Assembly: GCF_029892285.1 (NCBI RefSeq)
Contig: NZ_JARXVM010000017.1
Location: 62,001-126,000, forward strand
DNA length: 64,000 nt
Reading direction: 5' to 3'
From: Rhizobium sp. SG_E_25_P2
GTDB lineage: Bacteria > Pseudomonadota > Alphaproteobacteria > Rhizobiales > Rhizobiaceae
The translations under genes were made by a program, and so were the position numbers. Position 1 is the stretch's first letter. Every line of letters starts with the position of its first letter. Shown here piece after piece: positions 28,890 to 39,852 of the stretch. The notes beneath the pieces are model-generated. The model did no database searches. It saw nothing but the letters and a program-made list of their open reading frames with translations, and was not told where the DNA came from.

Positions 28890-29043
28890 CATAAAAGAGG
28901 CAGGGGGATCAAATCCTTGCCAAAATTCGCGGTTAAGTCTTGGGAGGATGGGATCTTAGGCGCGCTAACCCGCAGCCCCCTTAACTGGGTTGAAGATCAC
29001 GCGAAACTAGCTAAAAACAAGGCTTTAAGCCTTGTTTTTTTTT
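28890..29043 (+). ncRNA. Candidate structured small RNA gene with intrinsic terminator
   Basis: No open frame explains this stretch, but it folds extensively. Hairpin 1 (GGCA..GGAT / ATCC..TGCC) spans 28899–28921. A long arm follows with TTCGCG (28926–28931) pairing to CGCGAA (29000–29005), GATCTT (28952–28957) to AAGATC (28993–28998), and AACCC (28967–28971) to GGGTT (28987–28991). The 3' end is a perfect 11-bp stem (AAAAACAAGGC / GCCTTGTTTTT, 29013–29039) running into nine T residues, an intrinsic terminator. A plausible promoter ends near 28883, giving an RNA of about 150 bases. The class is unknown; 6S RNA or a Rhizobiales-specific sRNA are options. Confidence 0.6.
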
Positions 29044-29378
29044 GCCTTGATGTTTCGGAGCAAGGTCTCGGCGAATTTTTTCGGCAGAGCAACGCCCGAT
29101 CGCGGCGTCGATTTTGTCCATTTGATTAATTTTTCAGCTCGCCTGCCGCAAAACGACGACCGACGACAAAAGGCGTCGCAAAAAAATCCGCGTTGCAAAA
29201 GTCCCAGATAAAATAGCTGCGCCTCGCCACAACGGTGTGCCAGATCAACACACTTGTCGGATATTTAACGGCTCCCGCCGAAAAAACCACATGCCGAACC
29301 ACCGGATGCCCTCCGGACAAGCGACAGTTGCGCATGCGGTCTTAACGTTACGTTGGCAAACCTTGCGCCGCAATTAGA
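29044..29378. other. Intergenic region without a supported gene
   Basis: Only a weak 69-residue minus-strand frame (29126–29335) is open here; it has no ribosome-binding site and no recognisable domain, so I do not call it. I see no other structure besides short AT-rich tracts. Confidence 0.4.
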
Positions 29379-29648
29379 TCAATGGAATTCTGGAACGATC
29401 CGCGGAATTGACAGCGCGTTGAGCCCAAAGACCCGTGTGGCGATATACCAGCAGGCATAAAGAATCGCCGCCAGAATCGTTGTCCCGACAAAGACCCGCA
29501 AAGGACGAAAGCGGGCGGGCGCGCTCGAAATAGTGCCGTTGACGACGGTTTTTTCGTCGGCTTGCGTTCTGAGGCCGATCGGCAGCACGATGAACAGGGT
29601 AATCCACCAGCAGATGAAATATTCAGCAACAACCGACACGATACCCAT
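29379..29648 (-). CDS. DUF1467-family small membrane protein
   Basis: This 89-residue protein has two predicted membrane segments (VSVVAEYFICWWITLFIVLPIGL and VGTTILAAILYACWYIATRV) separated by a polar loop, matching the alphaproteobacterial DUF1467 family. Function is unknown. GGGAGG precedes the ATG. It follows the RNase J gene on the same strand after 88 bases and is often found between rnj and proS in Rhizobiales, so it may be the distal gene of the nuo–birA–rnj transcript. Confidence 0.82.
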   Translation of the reverse strand: MGIVSVVAEYFICWWITLFIVLPIGLRTQADEKTVVNGTISSAPARFRPLRVFVGTTILAAILYACWYIATRVFGLNALSIPRIVPEFH

Positions 29649-29736
29649 GGCCGCCTCCCAGCCTATGGCGGCCGCCCTGAGGGCAGACCGCCGAAGTCAC
29701 AGATTTGAGGTATCAGCCAGACGGCTGCCTCTATGT

Positions 29737-31404
29737 TTATTGTATCCGCGTCACGAACACCGTCACAACCGGTTTTTTGCCCCAGACCTGATTTGCCGCA
29801 GCCCGGACCGACCGTCGGACAGCTTCCTTGACCATATCGAGATCCTTGCGCTTGACGCGCGGAATGCTCTCCACGGCGCCGAGCACGGCGTCATAGAGAA
29901 TGTCCTCCATCTCGTCGCCATTGTCGTCGAAAGCCGGCAGACCAACGGCGGAGACATCGGGATCGTCGATGAAGTCATAACGAGCGTCGAGCAGAACATT
30001 GACCGCGACATGGCCGACATAGGACAATTTGCGGCGGTCGCCGATTCCCATCTCGTCGACATCGCCGATCAGATTGCCGTCCTTGAAAATCCGGCCGAAA
30101 GGCGCTGAATCGATAATTTCAGCCGGTCCCGGCGCCAGCCTGAGAATGCCGCCATTGCGGACCTCGGCCACTTCGGGGATGCCGCTTTGACGTCCGAGAT
30201 CGGCATGCGCATGCAGATGCGCCGCCTCGCCATGAACGGGCACGAGAATCTGGGGCTTCACCCAGTCATACATCTGCATGAGCTCGCTGCGGCGTGGATG
30301 GCCCGAGACATGCACCAGCCCATCAGCATCCGTCAACACGATCATCCCCTGATCGATCAGGGCGTTCTTGATGTCGAGAATGGCCTTTTCATTGCCTGGA
30401 ATGGCGCGCGAGGAAAACACGAATGTGTCGCCCTTGGTAAAGCCGATATTGCGCATTTCATCGCGCGAGATCTTGGCCAGCGCAGCCCTTGCCTCGCCCT
30501 GGCTGCCGGTCAGAATCACCACGGCGTTCTGGCGCGGCAGATAGCCGAATTCATCTTCAGCCACGAACGGCTTGATATCGTCGAGCATGTTCAATTGTTT
30601 GGCGACATCCGTCACCCGACGCATGGACGAGCCCAGCAACATCACCTCGCGGCCCGCCCTTTCCGCCGCCATGGCGATGGACTTTATGCGTCCGACATTC
30701 GACGAGAAGGTGGTGATCGCCACCCTGCCTTCGGCCTTGGAAATGATTTCCTCCAACCCGCGCGACACGTCGAGCTCGGACGGGGAAACACCCTCACGCT
30801 GTGCATTGGTGGAATCACAGATCAGGGCAAGCACGCCCTCCTCGCCGATTTCTCGGAAACGGGCCTCATCGGTCGGCTTGCCAAGCGATGGTTCCGGATC
30901 GATCTTCCAGTCGCCGGTATGGACGACATTGCCGAGCGGCGTCCGGATGATCAGCGACATCGCCTCGGGAATCGAGTGGGCGACATTGACCGGCTCGATG
31001 GTGAACGGGCCGACAGTGATCCGCCGGCCGGGAATCAACGTTTGAACCGGGATCGGATCGGACTTGTCATAATCGCCCTTTGCTTCCAGCAGCCCCTCGG
31101 TAAACGGGGAGGCATAAAGCGGAGCCTTCAGCCGCGGCCAGAGATCGCGCACGGCGCCGTAGTGATCCTCATGCGCATGGGTGATGAAGATCGCTTTCAG
31201 ATTCTGTTTTTCTTCCTCGATAAAGCGGATATCGGGCAGGATCAGTTCGGCGCCCGGCAAATCGGGCCCGGCGAAGGATACGCCGCAATCGACCATGATC
31301 CATTGACGCTTGTGTCGCGGACCATAGCCATAAAGCGCCAGGTTCATCCCGATTTCGCCCACGCCGCCCAGCGGCAGGAACACCAGTTCATCCTTGTCGG
31401 CCAT
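29737..31404 (-). CDS. rnj: Ribonuclease J
   Basis: RNase J is a 5'-exonuclease and endonuclease used in rRNA maturation and mRNA decay. The approximately 555-residue protein is a beta-CASP metallo-beta-lactamase: FLPLGGVGEIGMNLALYGYG at the start, the zinc-binding THAHEDHYGAV near residue 75–85, the beta-CASP segment (SNVGRIKSIAMAAERAGREVMLLGSS), and HVSGHPRRSELMQMYDWVKPQILVPVHGE. The presence of RNase J is typical of alphaproteobacteria. I chose the ATG at 31404; a GTG two codons upstream is equally possible. It lies 19 bases after birA. Confidence 0.94.
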   Translation of the reverse strand: MADKDELVFLPLGGVGEIGMNLALYGYGPRHKRQWIMVDCGVSFAGPDLPGAELILPDIRFIEEEKQNLKAIFITHAHEDHYGAVRDLWPRLKAPLYASPFTEGLLEAKGDYDKSDPIPVQTLIPGRRITVGPFTIEPVNVAHSIPEAMSLIIRTPLGNVVHTGDWKIDPEPSLGKPTDEARFREIGEEGVLALICDSTNAQREGVSPSELDVSRGLEEIISKAEGRVAITTFSSNVGRIKSIAMAAERAGREVMLLGSSMRRVTDVAKQLNMLDDIKPFVAEDEFGYLPRQNAVVILTGSQGEARAALAKISRDEMRNIGFTKGDTFVFSSRAIPGNEKAILDIKNALIDQGMIVLTDADGLVHVSGHPRRSELMQMYDWVKPQILVPVHGEAAHLHAHADLGRQSGIPEVAEVRNGGILRLAPGPAEIIDSAPFGRIFKDGNLIGDVDEMGIGDRRKLSYVGHVAVNVLLDARYDFIDDPDVSAVGLPAFDDNGDEMEDILYDAVLGAVESIPRVKRKDLDMVKEAVRRSVRAAANQVWGKKPVVTVFVTRIQ

Positions 31405-31423
31405 CGTCACTCACAGTCTTTCA

Positions 31424-32182
31424 TCATGAAAAGAATACATCGCCCGAGGCGATACGAAGCACGGCGCCATCCGCCGTCTTGAGATGCAAATATCCGTCGA
31501 GATCTATAGCCGAAAAAACGCCGGAAATCGACCGGTCCGGGAGATTGACGGTAATCGGGGCTCCGAGGCCGGCAAGACGCTCGCTCCAGGCCGCGACCAC
31601 ACCGGCTACGCCGCGCCCGCCGTCCCATTCTCCCAACACGAGCGCCATCTCGCGAAACAGATGCGCAAACAGGTCGTCTGCCGACGTCGAAACTCCGGCC
31701 TCGCCCAGCGTCATCGCGGGATAGAGCGGATTTTCAGGCCGATGAGCGACATTGACGCCGCAACCGATCACCACTGCGCGGCGTCCGTCAGCGAGTTGTT
31801 CCGCCTCTATCAGTATACCCGAAATTTTCGCGCCGTCGATCAACAGGTCATTTGGCCATTTGATCCGCAACCGGTCGCCCAGCCATGGCCCGACTGCGGC
31901 CACGGCGCGATGCAACGCCAGCGCAACCGCAATCGGCAGAGAACCAAGCGCATCCGCCGGCGCGGGATCGGTCAGCAACAGGGACGCATAGAGATTGCCG
32001 GGCTCGGAAACCCAGGTCCGTCCGCGACGGCCACGGCCACTCAACTGGCGTTGCGCCGTAAGCCAAAGCGGGCCCGGATCTCCTGCCCGCGCCCGCTCCA
32101 GACATAAGGTATTTGTCGATCCGACATCGCCCAGCGCTTCATGACGAAACTGGGCGATGGCGATCTTGCTGCTGGACGCCAT
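31424..32182 (-). CDS. birA: Biotin–[acetyl-CoA carboxylase] ligase
   Basis: BirA activates biotin with ATP and attaches it to the biotin carboxyl carrier protein. The 252-residue protein has the ATP/biotin-binding loop GRGRRGRTWVSEPGNLYASLLL and the KWPNDLLIDGAKISGILIEAE segment with the conserved KWPND. It starts directly with the catalytic domain and lacks the DNA-binding repressor domain of the E. coli protein, so it is monofunctional. The ATG overlaps the nuoN stop codon (TGATG), a conserved junction in Rhizobiales. Confidence 0.94.
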   Translation of the reverse strand: MASSSKIAIAQFRHEALGDVGSTNTLCLERARAGDPGPLWLTAQRQLSGRGRRGRTWVSEPGNLYASLLLTDPAPADALGSLPIAVALALHRAVAAVGPWLGDRLRIKWPNDLLIDGAKISGILIEAEQLADGRRAVVIGCGVNVAHRPENPLYPAMTLGEAGVSTSADDLFAHLFREMALVLGEWDGGRGVAGVVAAWSERLAGLGAPITVNLPDRSISGVFSAIDLDGYLHLKTADGAVLRIASGDVFFS

Positions 32183-33624
32183 CAAAACAGCGCGGCCGCT
32201 GCCGCTTCCGCGGCGGCGCCGATCGGGCCGCCGATCAGGATATAGCCAATCACGAGCAGCCCTGACAGCCCGTAGACCAGCTTCAGCGCCCCCGGCGCGC
32301 GGGCCATTTCAGCCACAGGCGCATCGAACCACATCACCTTGACGATGCGGAGATAGTAATAGGCGCCGACCACGGATGCGAGAACGCCAATCACCGACAG
32401 CCAGTACAGACCAGCCTTGATCGCCGCCAGGAAGACGAAATATTTGGCGAAGAAACCGGCAAGCGGTGGAATGCCAGCCAGCGAGAACATCAGCGCCGTC
32501 AGCACAAAAGCCATGAACGGATTGGTGCTCGACAGGCCCGAGAGATCGCTGATGTTTTCGAGCGCCTTGCCGTCCTTGGAGCGCATAGCCATGATGATGG
32601 CGAAAGCCCCAAGCGTCATGACGACATAGATCGCCATATAGAGCACGATGCCGGTGACGCCTTGCTGCGAGCCGGCGGCAAGGCCGACCAGCGCATAGCC
32701 CATGTGACCGATGGAGGAATAGGCCATCAGGCGCTTGATGTTGCTCTGGCCGATCGCGGCGAAGGAGCCGAGCAGCATAGAGGCGATCGAGATGAACACG
32801 ATGATCTGCTGCCAATCGGCGATCAACGGCTGGAAGGCGTCCATCACCACGCGGATGAACACCGCCATGGCCGCGACCTTCGGGGCGCCGGCGAAGAAAG
32901 CGGTCACCGGGGTCGGAGCGCCTTCATAGACATCCGGCGTCCACATGTGGAACGGCACAGCCGAAATCTTGAACGCGACGCCAGCCAGCACGAAGACGAG
33001 GCCAAAGACCAGGCCGATCGACCGTGTCTCGGCGGTTAGCGCCTGGGTGATTTCGGCAAAACCGGTGTGACCGGTGAAACCATAGACCAGCGACATACCG
33101 TACAGCATCATGCCCGAAGACAGAGCGCCGAGAACGAAATATTTCAGGCCGGCTTCAGTCGAACGGGCGGAATCGCGGTTGAGCGCCGCGACCACATAGA
33201 GCGCCAGCGACTGCAGTTCGAGCGCCATATAGACGGTGATCAGGTCGTTGGCCGAGATCATGATGGTCATGCCCAGCGTCGCCAGCACGACCAGGATCGG
33301 GAATTCGAACTTGTCGATATTGTCGAACTTGGCCTGACCGGCCGACATGAACAGCGCCACTGCGGACGCCACGAGCGCCAGCGTCTTCATGAAGCGCGTG
33401 AAGCCGTCGGCGACGAAGACGCCGCCGAACGCTCCACCCTCGGCGGGGTGAAGCACCACGGTCGCGGCTGCCGAAAGCAGCAGCAGCACGCTGAGATAGG
33501 TTACGGTCTTTGCGGATTTTTCGCCCGCGAAAACGCCGATCATCAGGAGAACCAAGGCGCCGATCGCCAGGATCAACTCCGGCGTCGTGATGGTCAGACT
33601 TGCGAGAAGGGTTTCAGCCGTCAT
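32182..33624 (-). CDS. nuoN: NADH-quinone oxidoreductase subunit N
   Basis: NuoN is one of the three antiporter-like membrane subunits of complex I. The 480-residue polytopic protein carries the proton-translocation core [31 protein letters not shown] with the key lysine, and the [16 protein letters not shown] helix. It is the last core gene of the nuo operon; the stop overlaps the birA start. The gene order matches the standard alphaproteobacterial locus. Confidence 0.97.
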   Translation of the reverse strand: MTAETLLASLTITTPELILAIGALVLLMIGVFAGEKSAKTVTYLSVLLLLSAAATVVLHPAEGGAFGGVFVADGFTRFMKTLALVASAVALFMSAGQAKFDNIDKFEFPILVVLATLGMTIMISANDLITVYMALELQSLALYVVAALNRDSARSTEAGLKYFVLGALSSGMMLYGMSLVYGFTGHTGFAEITQALTAETRSIGLVFGLVFVLAGVAFKISAVPFHMWTPDVYEGAPTPVTAFFAGAPKVAAMAVFIRVVMDAFQPLIADWQQIIVFISIASMLLGSFAAIGQSNIKRLMAYSSIGHMGYALVGLAAGSQQGVTGIVLYMAIYVVMTLGAFAIIMAMRSKDGKALENISDLSGLSSTNPFMAFVLTALMFSLAGIPPLAGFFAKYFVFLAAIKAGLYWLSVIGVLASVVGAYYYLRIVKVMWFDAPVAEMARAPGALKLVYGLSGLLVIGYILIGGPIGAAAEAAAAALF

Positions 33625-33642
33625 TTTGGCAAGGTCCTGTGA

Positions 33643-35154
33643 TCAGTTGGCCACGGCGGCAACGCTATGCGCTGCCTCCAGAGCCGCAGAATAATTGTTG
33701 ACGAGAAGCTCGACCGATGCGGCCGTGGCGTCGAACACCGGCGCGGGATAAACGCCGAAGAAGATGGTCAGCACGATCAACGGATAGAGGATCAACTGTT
33801 CGCGCGGCGACAGGTCGAGAAGCTTCTTGAGGCTTTCCTTCTCCAACGCGCCCCAGACCACCCGGCGATAAAGCCAGAGAGCGTAAGCGGCCGAGAGGAT
33901 GACGCCGGTGGTGGCGAAGAGAGCGACCCAGGTGTTGGCGCGGAAAGCGCCGAGCAGGGTCAGGAATTCGCCGACGAAGCCGGAGGTGCCGGGCAGGCCG
34001 ACATTGGCCATGGTGAACACCATGAAGGCCACCGCATATTTCGGCATGTTGTTGACCAGGCCGCCATAGGCGTCGATGTCGCGGGTGTGCATGCGGTCAT
34101 AGACCACGCCGACGCAGAGGAAAAGCGCGCCGGACACGATGCCGTGGCTGAGCATCTGGAAGATCGCGCCTTGCACGCCCTGGGTATTGGCCGCGAAGAT
34201 GCCCATGGTCACGTAGCCCATGTGCGCGACCGACGAATAGGCGATCAGCTTCTTGATGTCTTCCTGCATCATCGCCACCAGCGAGGTGTAGATGATGGCG
34301 ATGACCGACAGCGCGAAGACGAAGGGCGCGAAGTAATCCGACGCCAGCGGGAACATCGGCAGCGAGAAGCGCAGGAAGCCATAACCGCCGAGCTTCAGCA
34401 TCACGCCCGCCAGGATGACCGAACCAGCCGTCGGCGCCTGAACGTGGGCGTCGGGCAGCCAGGTATGCACCGGCCACATCGGCATCTTCACCGCAAACGA
34501 GGCGAAGAAGGCCAGCCACAGCCAGGTCTGCATGTTGGCCGGGAACTTGTGGCCTGCGAGAACGGTGATGTCGGTGGTGCCGGCGTCCCAATACATGGCC
34601 ATGATGGCGAGCAGCATCAGAACCGAGCCGAGCAGCGTGTAGAGGAAGAACTTGTAGGAGGCGTAGACGCGATCCTTGCCGCCCCAGACGCCGATGATGA
34701 TGAACATCGGGATCAGCACGCCTTCGAAGAAGACATAAAAGAGCACGATGTCGAGCGCGACGAACACGCCGATCATCAGGGTTTCCAGAAGCAGGAAAGC
34801 GATCATGTATTCCTTGATGCGCTTCTCCACCGAATACCAGCTGGCCAGAATGCAGAAGGGCACCAGGAAGGTCGACAAGATGACGAACAGCATCGAGATG
34901 CCGTCAACGCCGACGTGATAGGCGATGCCGGTGTTCAGCCAGTTCATCTTCTCGACGAACTGGTAGCCCGGGTTGGAATTGTCAAAACCGATCCAGATGA
35001 ACAGGGAGACGACGAAGGTCACAACCGAGGTGGCGAGCGAGATGAGCAGGACATTGCGCCGCCCCGCTTCGCTGTCGCCCTTCATCAGGAGCAACAACGC
35101 GACGCCGACCATCGGCAGGAAGGTGACCAGGGAGAGAATGGGCCAACCGGACAT
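33643..35154 (-). CDS. nuoM: NADH-quinone oxidoreductase subunit M
   Basis: NuoM is an antiporter-like proton-pumping subunit with about 14 membrane helices. The 503-residue product shows [14 protein letters not shown] near the N-terminus, the TH-helix [16 protein letters not shown], and the conserved [21 protein letters not shown] stretch. The ATG at 35154 shares one base with the nuoL stop (TAATG); the longer frame from 35181 would overlap nuoL. Located in order between nuoL and nuoN. Confidence 0.97.
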   Translation of the reverse strand: MSGWPILSLVTFLPMVGVALLLLMKGDSEAGRRNVLLISLATSVVTFVVSLFIWIGFDNSNPGYQFVEKMNWLNTGIAYHVGVDGISMLFVILSTFLVPFCILASWYSVEKRIKEYMIAFLLLETLMIGVFVALDIVLFYVFFEGVLIPMFIIIGVWGGKDRVYASYKFFLYTLLGSVLMLLAIMAMYWDAGTTDITVLAGHKFPANMQTWLWLAFFASFAVKMPMWPVHTWLPDAHVQAPTAGSVILAGVMLKLGGYGFLRFSLPMFPLASDYFAPFVFALSVIAIIYTSLVAMMQEDIKKLIAYSSVAHMGYVTMGIFAANTQGVQGAIFQMLSHGIVSGALFLCVGVVYDRMHTRDIDAYGGLVNNMPKYAVAFMVFTMANVGLPGTSGFVGEFLTLLGAFRANTWVALFATTGVILSAAYALWLYRRVVWGALEKESLKKLLDLSPREQLILYPLIVLTIFFGVYPAPVFDATAASVELLVNNYSAALEAAHSVAAVAN

Positions 35155-37187
35155 TAGAACGAACTCCCGAGCATCATCCAAGTTATCAGAGCGGCAATGC
35201 CGATCAGCATCACGAAGGCGTATTGGTAGAGGAAACCGGTCTGCAGGCGCACCACGCGGCCGGTGACATCCGACACGCGGGCGGCGATGCCATTCGGGCC
35301 GAAACCGTCAATCACCGTCACGTCGCCTTGCTTCCACAGGAAACGGCCGAGCCATTTCGACGACCGCACGAACAGCAGGTCGTAAAGTTCGTCGAAGTAC
35401 CACTTGTTGAGCAGGAACTTGTAGAGCCCATCATGCTGCTTGGCGAGGTAAGACGGCATCCAGGGCGCACGGACATACATGATCCAGGCGACAATGAAAC
35501 CGAGCGCCATGGCGATGAACGAGCTCCACTTCACGAGCAAAGGCACGTGGTGATAGTGCTCGAGGATCTCGTTGCCGGGAGCGGTGAACAACGCGCCCTT
35601 CCAGAACTCCGCATAGGCTTCGCCAAAGAAGTGGTCGTGGAAGACGAAACCAGCAATCACGGCGCCGATCGCCAGAAGGTAGAGCGGGATCAACATGACA
35701 TTCGGCGATTCATGCACATGATGCATGACATCATGCGAGGCGCGCGGCTTGCCGAAGAAGGTCATGAAGATCAAGCGCCACGAATAGAAGCTCGTGAAGC
35801 AGGCGGCGATGACCAGCAGCGAGAACGCCCAGCCGGCGAGCGGGCTATGCGCCGCGAAGGCGGCTTCGATGATGGCGTCCTTGGAGAAGAAGCCCGCGAA
35901 ACCGATCGAGGTGCCGGGAATGCCGACGCCGGTGATGGCGAGCGTGCCAATCATCATCATCCAGAAGGTGCGCGGGATATGCTTGCGCAGGCCGCCCATG
36001 AAACGCATGTCCTGCTCGTTGGAAACGGCATGAATGACCGAACCGGCGCAGAGGAACAACAGCGCCTTGAAGAAGGCGTGCGTGAACAGGTGGAACACGG
36101 CCGCGCCATAGGCGCCGACGCCGAGGGCCACAAACATATAGCCGAGCTGCGAACAGGTCGAATAGGCGATGACGCGCTTGATGTCGTTCTGCACCAGGCC
36201 AACCGAAGCCGCGAAGAAGGCGGTGATCGACCCCACCAGGGTGACGATCATCAGCGCGGTGTGCGACAGTTCAAACAGCGGCGACATGCGGGCGACGAGG
36301 AAGACGCCGGCGGTGACCATGGTGGCGGCGTGAATGAGCGCCGACACCGGTGTCGGGCCTTCCATCGCGTCCGGCAGCCAGGTGTGCAGCAGGAACTGGG
36401 CGGACTTGCCCATCGCGCCCATGAACAAGAGCAGGCAGATCGCTGTCAAAGCGCTCGCTTTGTCGAGATGCATGCCCAGGAAGTTGAGGACAGTGTCGCC
36501 CGCGACGGCGGCGTGTTCGCCCGCTGCTGCTGCGGCGCCTTCAGCGCCATGTTCAGCGGCGGCCGGCAGATAGGTTGCGGCTGCGGCGAAGATCGAGTCG
36601 AAATTGATCGAACCGAACAGCACGAAAATGCCGAAAATGCCGAGCGCGAAGCCGAAGTCGCCGACGCGGTTGACGATGAAAGCCTTCATCGCCGCAGCGC
36701 TGGCCGACGGCTTCTTATACCAGAAGCCGATCAGCAGGTAGGACGCGAGACCGACGCCTTCCCAGCCGAAGAACATCTGCAGCAGGTTGTCGGAAGTCAC
36801 CAGCATCAGCATGGCGAAGGTGAACAGCGACAGATAGGCGAAGAAGCGCGGCCGATGCGGATCGTGATGCATGTAGCCGATCGAATAGAGGTGAACCAGG
36901 CACGACACCGAATTCACCACCACGAACATCACGGCGGTCAGCGTGTCGATCCGGAACGCCCATTCGACATCCACGCCGCCCGACTGGATCCAGCGCAGCA
37001 CCGGAACGATCGTGTGCGTCTCGCCGAGCGCGACGTCGAAAAACACGATCCAAGAAAGCGCCGCCACGATCATCATGAGGCCGGTGGTGACATATTCCGA
37101 CGCCTTGGCGCCGATCACATGCCCACCCAGACCCGCGATCAACGATCCCAACAGCGGAAGGAAGACAATGAGTTTGTAGATGATCAT
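35154..37187 (-). CDS. nuoL: NADH-quinone oxidoreductase subunit L
   Basis: NuoL is the distal proton pump with the long lateral helix. The 677-residue protein has [36 protein letters not shown] with the conserved lysine and histidine region, and [16 protein letters not shown]. An Ala/Glu-rich stretch (about residues 203–225, including [19 protein letters not shown]) interrupts a loop; this is variable among alphaproteobacteria. It starts 7 bases after nuoK. Confidence 0.97.
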   Translation of the reverse strand: MIIYKLIVFLPLLGSLIAGLGGHVIGAKASEYVTTGLMMIVAALSWIVFFDVALGETHTIVPVLRWIQSGGVDVEWAFRIDTLTAVMFVVVNSVSCLVHLYSIGYMHHDPHRPRFFAYLSLFTFAMLMLVTSDNLLQMFFGWEGVGLASYLLIGFWYKKPSASAAAMKAFIVNRVGDFGFALGIFGIFVLFGSINFDSIFAAAATYLPAAAEHGAEGAAAAAGEHAAVAGDTVLNFLGMHLDKASALTAICLLLFMGAMGKSAQFLLHTWLPDAMEGPTPVSALIHAATMVTAGVFLVARMSPLFELSHTALMIVTLVGSITAFFAASVGLVQNDIKRVIAYSTCSQLGYMFVALGVGAYGAAVFHLFTHAFFKALLFLCAGSVIHAVSNEQDMRFMGGLRKHIPRTFWMMMIGTLAITGVGIPGTSIGFAGFFSKDAIIEAAFAAHSPLAGWAFSLLVIAACFTSFYSWRLIFMTFFGKPRASHDVMHHVHESPNVMLIPLYLLAIGAVIAGFVFHDHFFGEAYAEFWKGALFTAPGNEILEHYHHVPLLVKWSSFIAMALGFIVAWIMYVRAPWMPSYLAKQHDGLYKFLLNKWYFDELYDLLFVRSSKWLGRFLWKQGDVTVIDGFGPNGIAARVSDVTGRVVRLQTGFLYQYAFVMLIGIAALITWMMLGSSF

Positions 37188-37194
37188 AGCCTTC

Positions 37195-37503
37195 TCAGCC
37201 CTTCATCATGTTGACGTCTTCGACCGCGATCGTGCCCCGGTTGCGATAGAAGACGACGAGAATTGCAAGACCGATGGCGGCTTCCGCGGCCGCAACGGTC
37301 AGAATGAACAATGCGAATACCTGCCCGGTGATGTCGTTCAGGAAGGTGGAAAACGCCACCATGTTGATATTGACCGCAAGCAGGATCAACTCGATCGACA
37401 TCAGGATGATGATGACGTTCTTGCGGTTCAGGAAGATGCCGAACACGCCGAGCATGAACAGAATGGCGCTGACGGTGAGGTAATGACCGATGGTGATTTC
37501 CAT
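37195..37503 (-). CDS. nuoK: NADH-quinone oxidoreductase subunit K
   Basis: This 102-residue protein has three membrane helices. It contains the conserved [24 protein letters not shown] segment with the functional glutamate, and a second conserved glutamate in [25 protein letters not shown] ribosome-binding region precedes the ATG. It lies between nuoJ and nuoL in the normal order. Confidence 0.97.
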   Translation of the reverse strand: MEITIGHYLTVSAILFMLGVFGIFLNRKNVIIILMSIELILLAVNINMVAFSTFLNDITGQVFALFILTVAAAEAAIGLAILVVFYRNRGTIAVEDVNMMKG

Positions 37504-37523
37504 TTTCTTTCCTTCCCCTGCCC

Positions 37524-38138
37524 TCAGATGCCCTGGCCCGGCTTCGGGCTGACCACGGAGATTGCGGTTTCCGGCTTGCGCGCGACCTGACGGGAAATGT
37601 CCTGACGCTTGATGTCGGTGCGATGCTTCAAGGTCAGCACGATCGCGCCGATCATGGCGACCAGCAGCACGAGACCGGCTAGCTGGAAGTAGAAGACATA
37701 ATGCGTATAGAGCACATCGCCGATCGCTGCGGTGTTCTGGCGTTCGGTCAGGGCCGGGATCGGCATCGACACCGTCTTGGCGATCTCAGGAGACAGAACG
37801 CTGCCGCCGATCACGATGATCAGTTCAGCTGCAAGGATCAGGCCGATCAACACGCCCACCGGCGCATATTCAAGCGCGCTGGCCCTCAGCTTGGTGAAAT
37901 CGATGTCGAGCATCATCACCACGAACAGGAACAACACCGCGACGGCGCCGACATAAACGACCAGCAGAAGCATGGCGAGATATTCGGCGCCCGTCAGCAG
38001 GAACAGGCCCGCTGCGTTGACGAATGTCAAAATCAGAAACAGAACCGAGTGAACCGGGTTTTTCGCCCAGATGACCATGAATGCCGACGCCACAGCGACG
38101 AAGGCGAACAGATAGAAAAACAGAGCCTGCAGACCCAT
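37524..38138 (-). CDS. nuoJ: NADH-quinone oxidoreductase subunit J
   Basis: The 204-residue membrane subunit has about five helices, including the conserved [29 protein letters not shown] helix with its pi-bulge region. The C-terminal tail ([28 protein letters not shown]) is polar. It stands 118 bases after nuoI, the widest gap between core genes here, and that gap holds a strong hairpin. Confidence 0.96.
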   Translation of the reverse strand: MGLQALFFYLFAFVAVASAFMVIWAKNPVHSVLFLILTFVNAAGLFLLTGAEYLAMLLLVVYVGAVAVLFLFVVMMLDIDFTKLRASALEYAPVGVLIGLILAAELIIVIGGSVLSPEIAKTVSMPIPALTERQNTAAIGDVLYTHYVFYFQLAGLVLLVAMIGAIVLTLKHRTDIKRQDISRQVARKPETAISVVSPKPGQGI

Positions 38139-38222
38139 TTTGGCGCCTTTTTCTTCCCCGGGGCCTGACTAGAGCCAGCCCCTGCCCCGAATACCGCCCG
38201 CTTGCACGGGCCCAATTGAATG

Positions 38223-38243
38223 AACCCCCGGAGACCGGGGGTT
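38223..38243. repeat. Perfect hairpin in the nuoI–nuoJ gap
   Basis: AACCCCCGG-AGA-CCGGGGGTT is a perfect 9-bp stem with a 3-base loop. In the sense direction of the operon it has no T-run, so it may be an mRNA-processing or stability element rather than a terminator; on the plus strand it is followed by TTTTG. A weaker GCCCG-N6-CGGGC dyad lies at 38196–38211. Confidence 0.55.
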
Positions 38244-38256
38244 TTGTCGTTCCCGC

Positions 38257-38748
38257 TCAGCGATACGGCGCGTCCATGGCGATGTTCGCCGCGATTTCGC
38301 GCTCCCACCGGTCGCCATTGTTGAGCAGTTTTTCCTTGTCGTAATAAAGCTCTTCGCGCGTCTCGGTCGCGAATTCGAAATTCGGGCCCTCGACGATGGC
38401 GTCGACGGGGCAGGCTTCCTGGCAGAAACCGCAATAGATGCACTTCACCATGTCGATATCGTAACGCACCGTGCGGCGGGTGCCGTCATTGCGGCGCGGG
38501 CCGGCTTCGATGGTGATGGCCTGGGCGGGACAGATCGCTTCACACAGCTTGCAGGCGATGCAGCGTTCTTCGCCATTGGGATAACGGCGCAGCGCGTGTT
38601 CACCACGGAAACGCGGGCTGACCGGACCTTTTTCGAAAGGATAGTTCACCGTCGCCTTCGGCTTGATGAAATAGCTCGATGCAAGGCCGAGCGCCTTCAC
38701 GAATTCCTTCAGGAACAGCGAACTGACAGCTTGGGAAAGAGCAGCCAT
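38257..38748 (-). CDS. nuoI: NADH-quinone oxidoreductase subunit I
   Basis: NuoI carries the two 4Fe-4S clusters N6a and N6b. The 163-residue protein shows both ferredoxin motifs: Cys63, 66, 69, 73 ([12 protein letters not shown]) and Cys103, 106, 109, 113 ([12 protein letters not shown]). An amphipathic N-terminal helix associates it with the membrane arm. AAGGAG precedes the ATG. It follows nuoH by 38 bases. Confidence 0.97.
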   Translation of the reverse strand: MAALSQAVSSLFLKEFVKALGLASSYFIKPKATVNYPFEKGPVSPRFRGEHALRRYPNGEERCIACKLCEAICPAQAITIEAGPRRNDGTRRTVRYDIDMVKCIYCGFCQEACPVDAIVEGPNFEFATETREELYYDKEKLLNNGDRWEREIAANIAMDAPYR

Positions 38749-38786
38749 CGTCTATTCTCCTTTTCCAGTAAGTTTTGCGCCCGACA

Positions 38787-39830
38787 TCATGCCCAACCCG
38801 TCAGCTTGAGAACGAAGGCGGTGATGACGACCATGGCCAGCGACAGCGGCAGGAACACTTTCCAGCCCAGGCGCATCAGCTGGTCGTAGCGGTAGCGCGG
38901 AACGATCGCCTTCACCATGCCGAACATTGTGAAGCAGAGGATGACCTTGAGCAGGAACCAGACGATGCCGGGCACCCAGTTGATCAGCCAGAAATCCACC
39001 GGGGGCAGCCAGCCGCCGAGGAACAGGATGGTCGTCAGCGCGCACATCAGCACGATGGCCGCGTATTCGCCGAGCATGAACATCATGTAGGGCGTGGAGC
39101 CATATTCGACCATGAAGCCGGCGACCAGTTCCGATTCCGCTTCCGGAAGGTCGAAGGGAGGACGATTGGTTTCAGCAAGCGCCGAGATGAAGAAGATGAT
39201 GAACATCGGAAACAGCGCCAGCCAATGCCAGTCCAGGAAGGAGCTGGGCAGACCGAGACGCGTACCGAGGCCGTCCTGCTGCGCCACGACGATGTCCGTG
39301 AGGTTCAGCGAGCCGACGCAGAGCAGAACGGTGACGATGATGAAGCCCATGGAGACTTCGTAGGACACCATCTGCGCCGCCGAGCGCAGCGCGCCAAGGA
39401 ACGGATATTTCGAATTCGACGCCCAGCCGCCCATGATGACGCCATAGACTTCGAGCGAAGAAATCGCGAAGACGAACAGGATGCCGACATTGATATTGGC
39501 GATCACCCAATTGCTGTTGACCGGGATCACGGCCCAAGTGGCGAGCGCGAGCGTCACGGCCACCAGCGGCGCCAGCAGGAAGACGCCCTTGTTGGCGCCG
39601 GCCGGAATGACCGGCTCCTTGAACACGAATTTCAAAAGGTCGGCGAAGGACTGGAAAAGTCCCCAGGGGCCCACCACATTCGGACCGCGACGAAGCTGAA
39701 CGGCGGCCCAGATCTTGCGGTCATAGAGCAGAACATAGGCGATGAAAACGAGCAGACAGACCAGGAGGAGCAGCGACTGCCCCACCATGATCAATGCTGG
39801 CCACAGATAGGTCGAAAGAAAAGTATCCAT
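38787..39830 (-). CDS. nuoH: NADH-quinone oxidoreductase subunit H
   Basis: NuoH forms much of the quinone-entry channel. The 347-residue polytopic protein has the diagnostic [28 protein letters not shown] and the acidic loop [25 protein letters not shown]. It lies between nuoG and nuoI in the usual order. Confidence 0.97.
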   Translation of the reverse strand: MDTFLSTYLWPALIMVGQSLLLLVCLLVFIAYVLLYDRKIWAAVQLRRGPNVVGPWGLFQSFADLLKFVFKEPVIPAGANKGVFLLAPLVAVTLALATWAVIPVNSNWVIANINVGILFVFAISSLEVYGVIMGGWASNSKYPFLGALRSAAQMVSYEVSMGFIIVTVLLCVGSLNLTDIVVAQQDGLGTRLGLPSSFLDWHWLALFPMFIIFFISALAETNRPPFDLPEAESELVAGFMVEYGSTPYMMFMLGEYAAIVLMCALTTILFLGGWLPPVDFWLINWVPGIVWFLLKVILCFTMFGMVKAIVPRYRYDQLMRLGWKVFLPLSLAMVVITAFVLKLTGWA

Positions 39831-39852
39831 AATCCTTTAGCCCTTTCGCGCC

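Noticed and set aside
29126-29335. 69-residue minus-strand frame upstream of the ncRNA terminator
   Set aside because: No ribosome-binding site, no signal or domain, and unusual composition; not distinguishable from chance.
35223-37214. Long plus-strand frame antisense to nuoL (and a similar one over nuoM at 33667–35157)
   Set aside because: Composition is dominated by His, Glu, Arg and Gln, typical of the complement of hydrophobic membrane-protein codons. No start site or homology.
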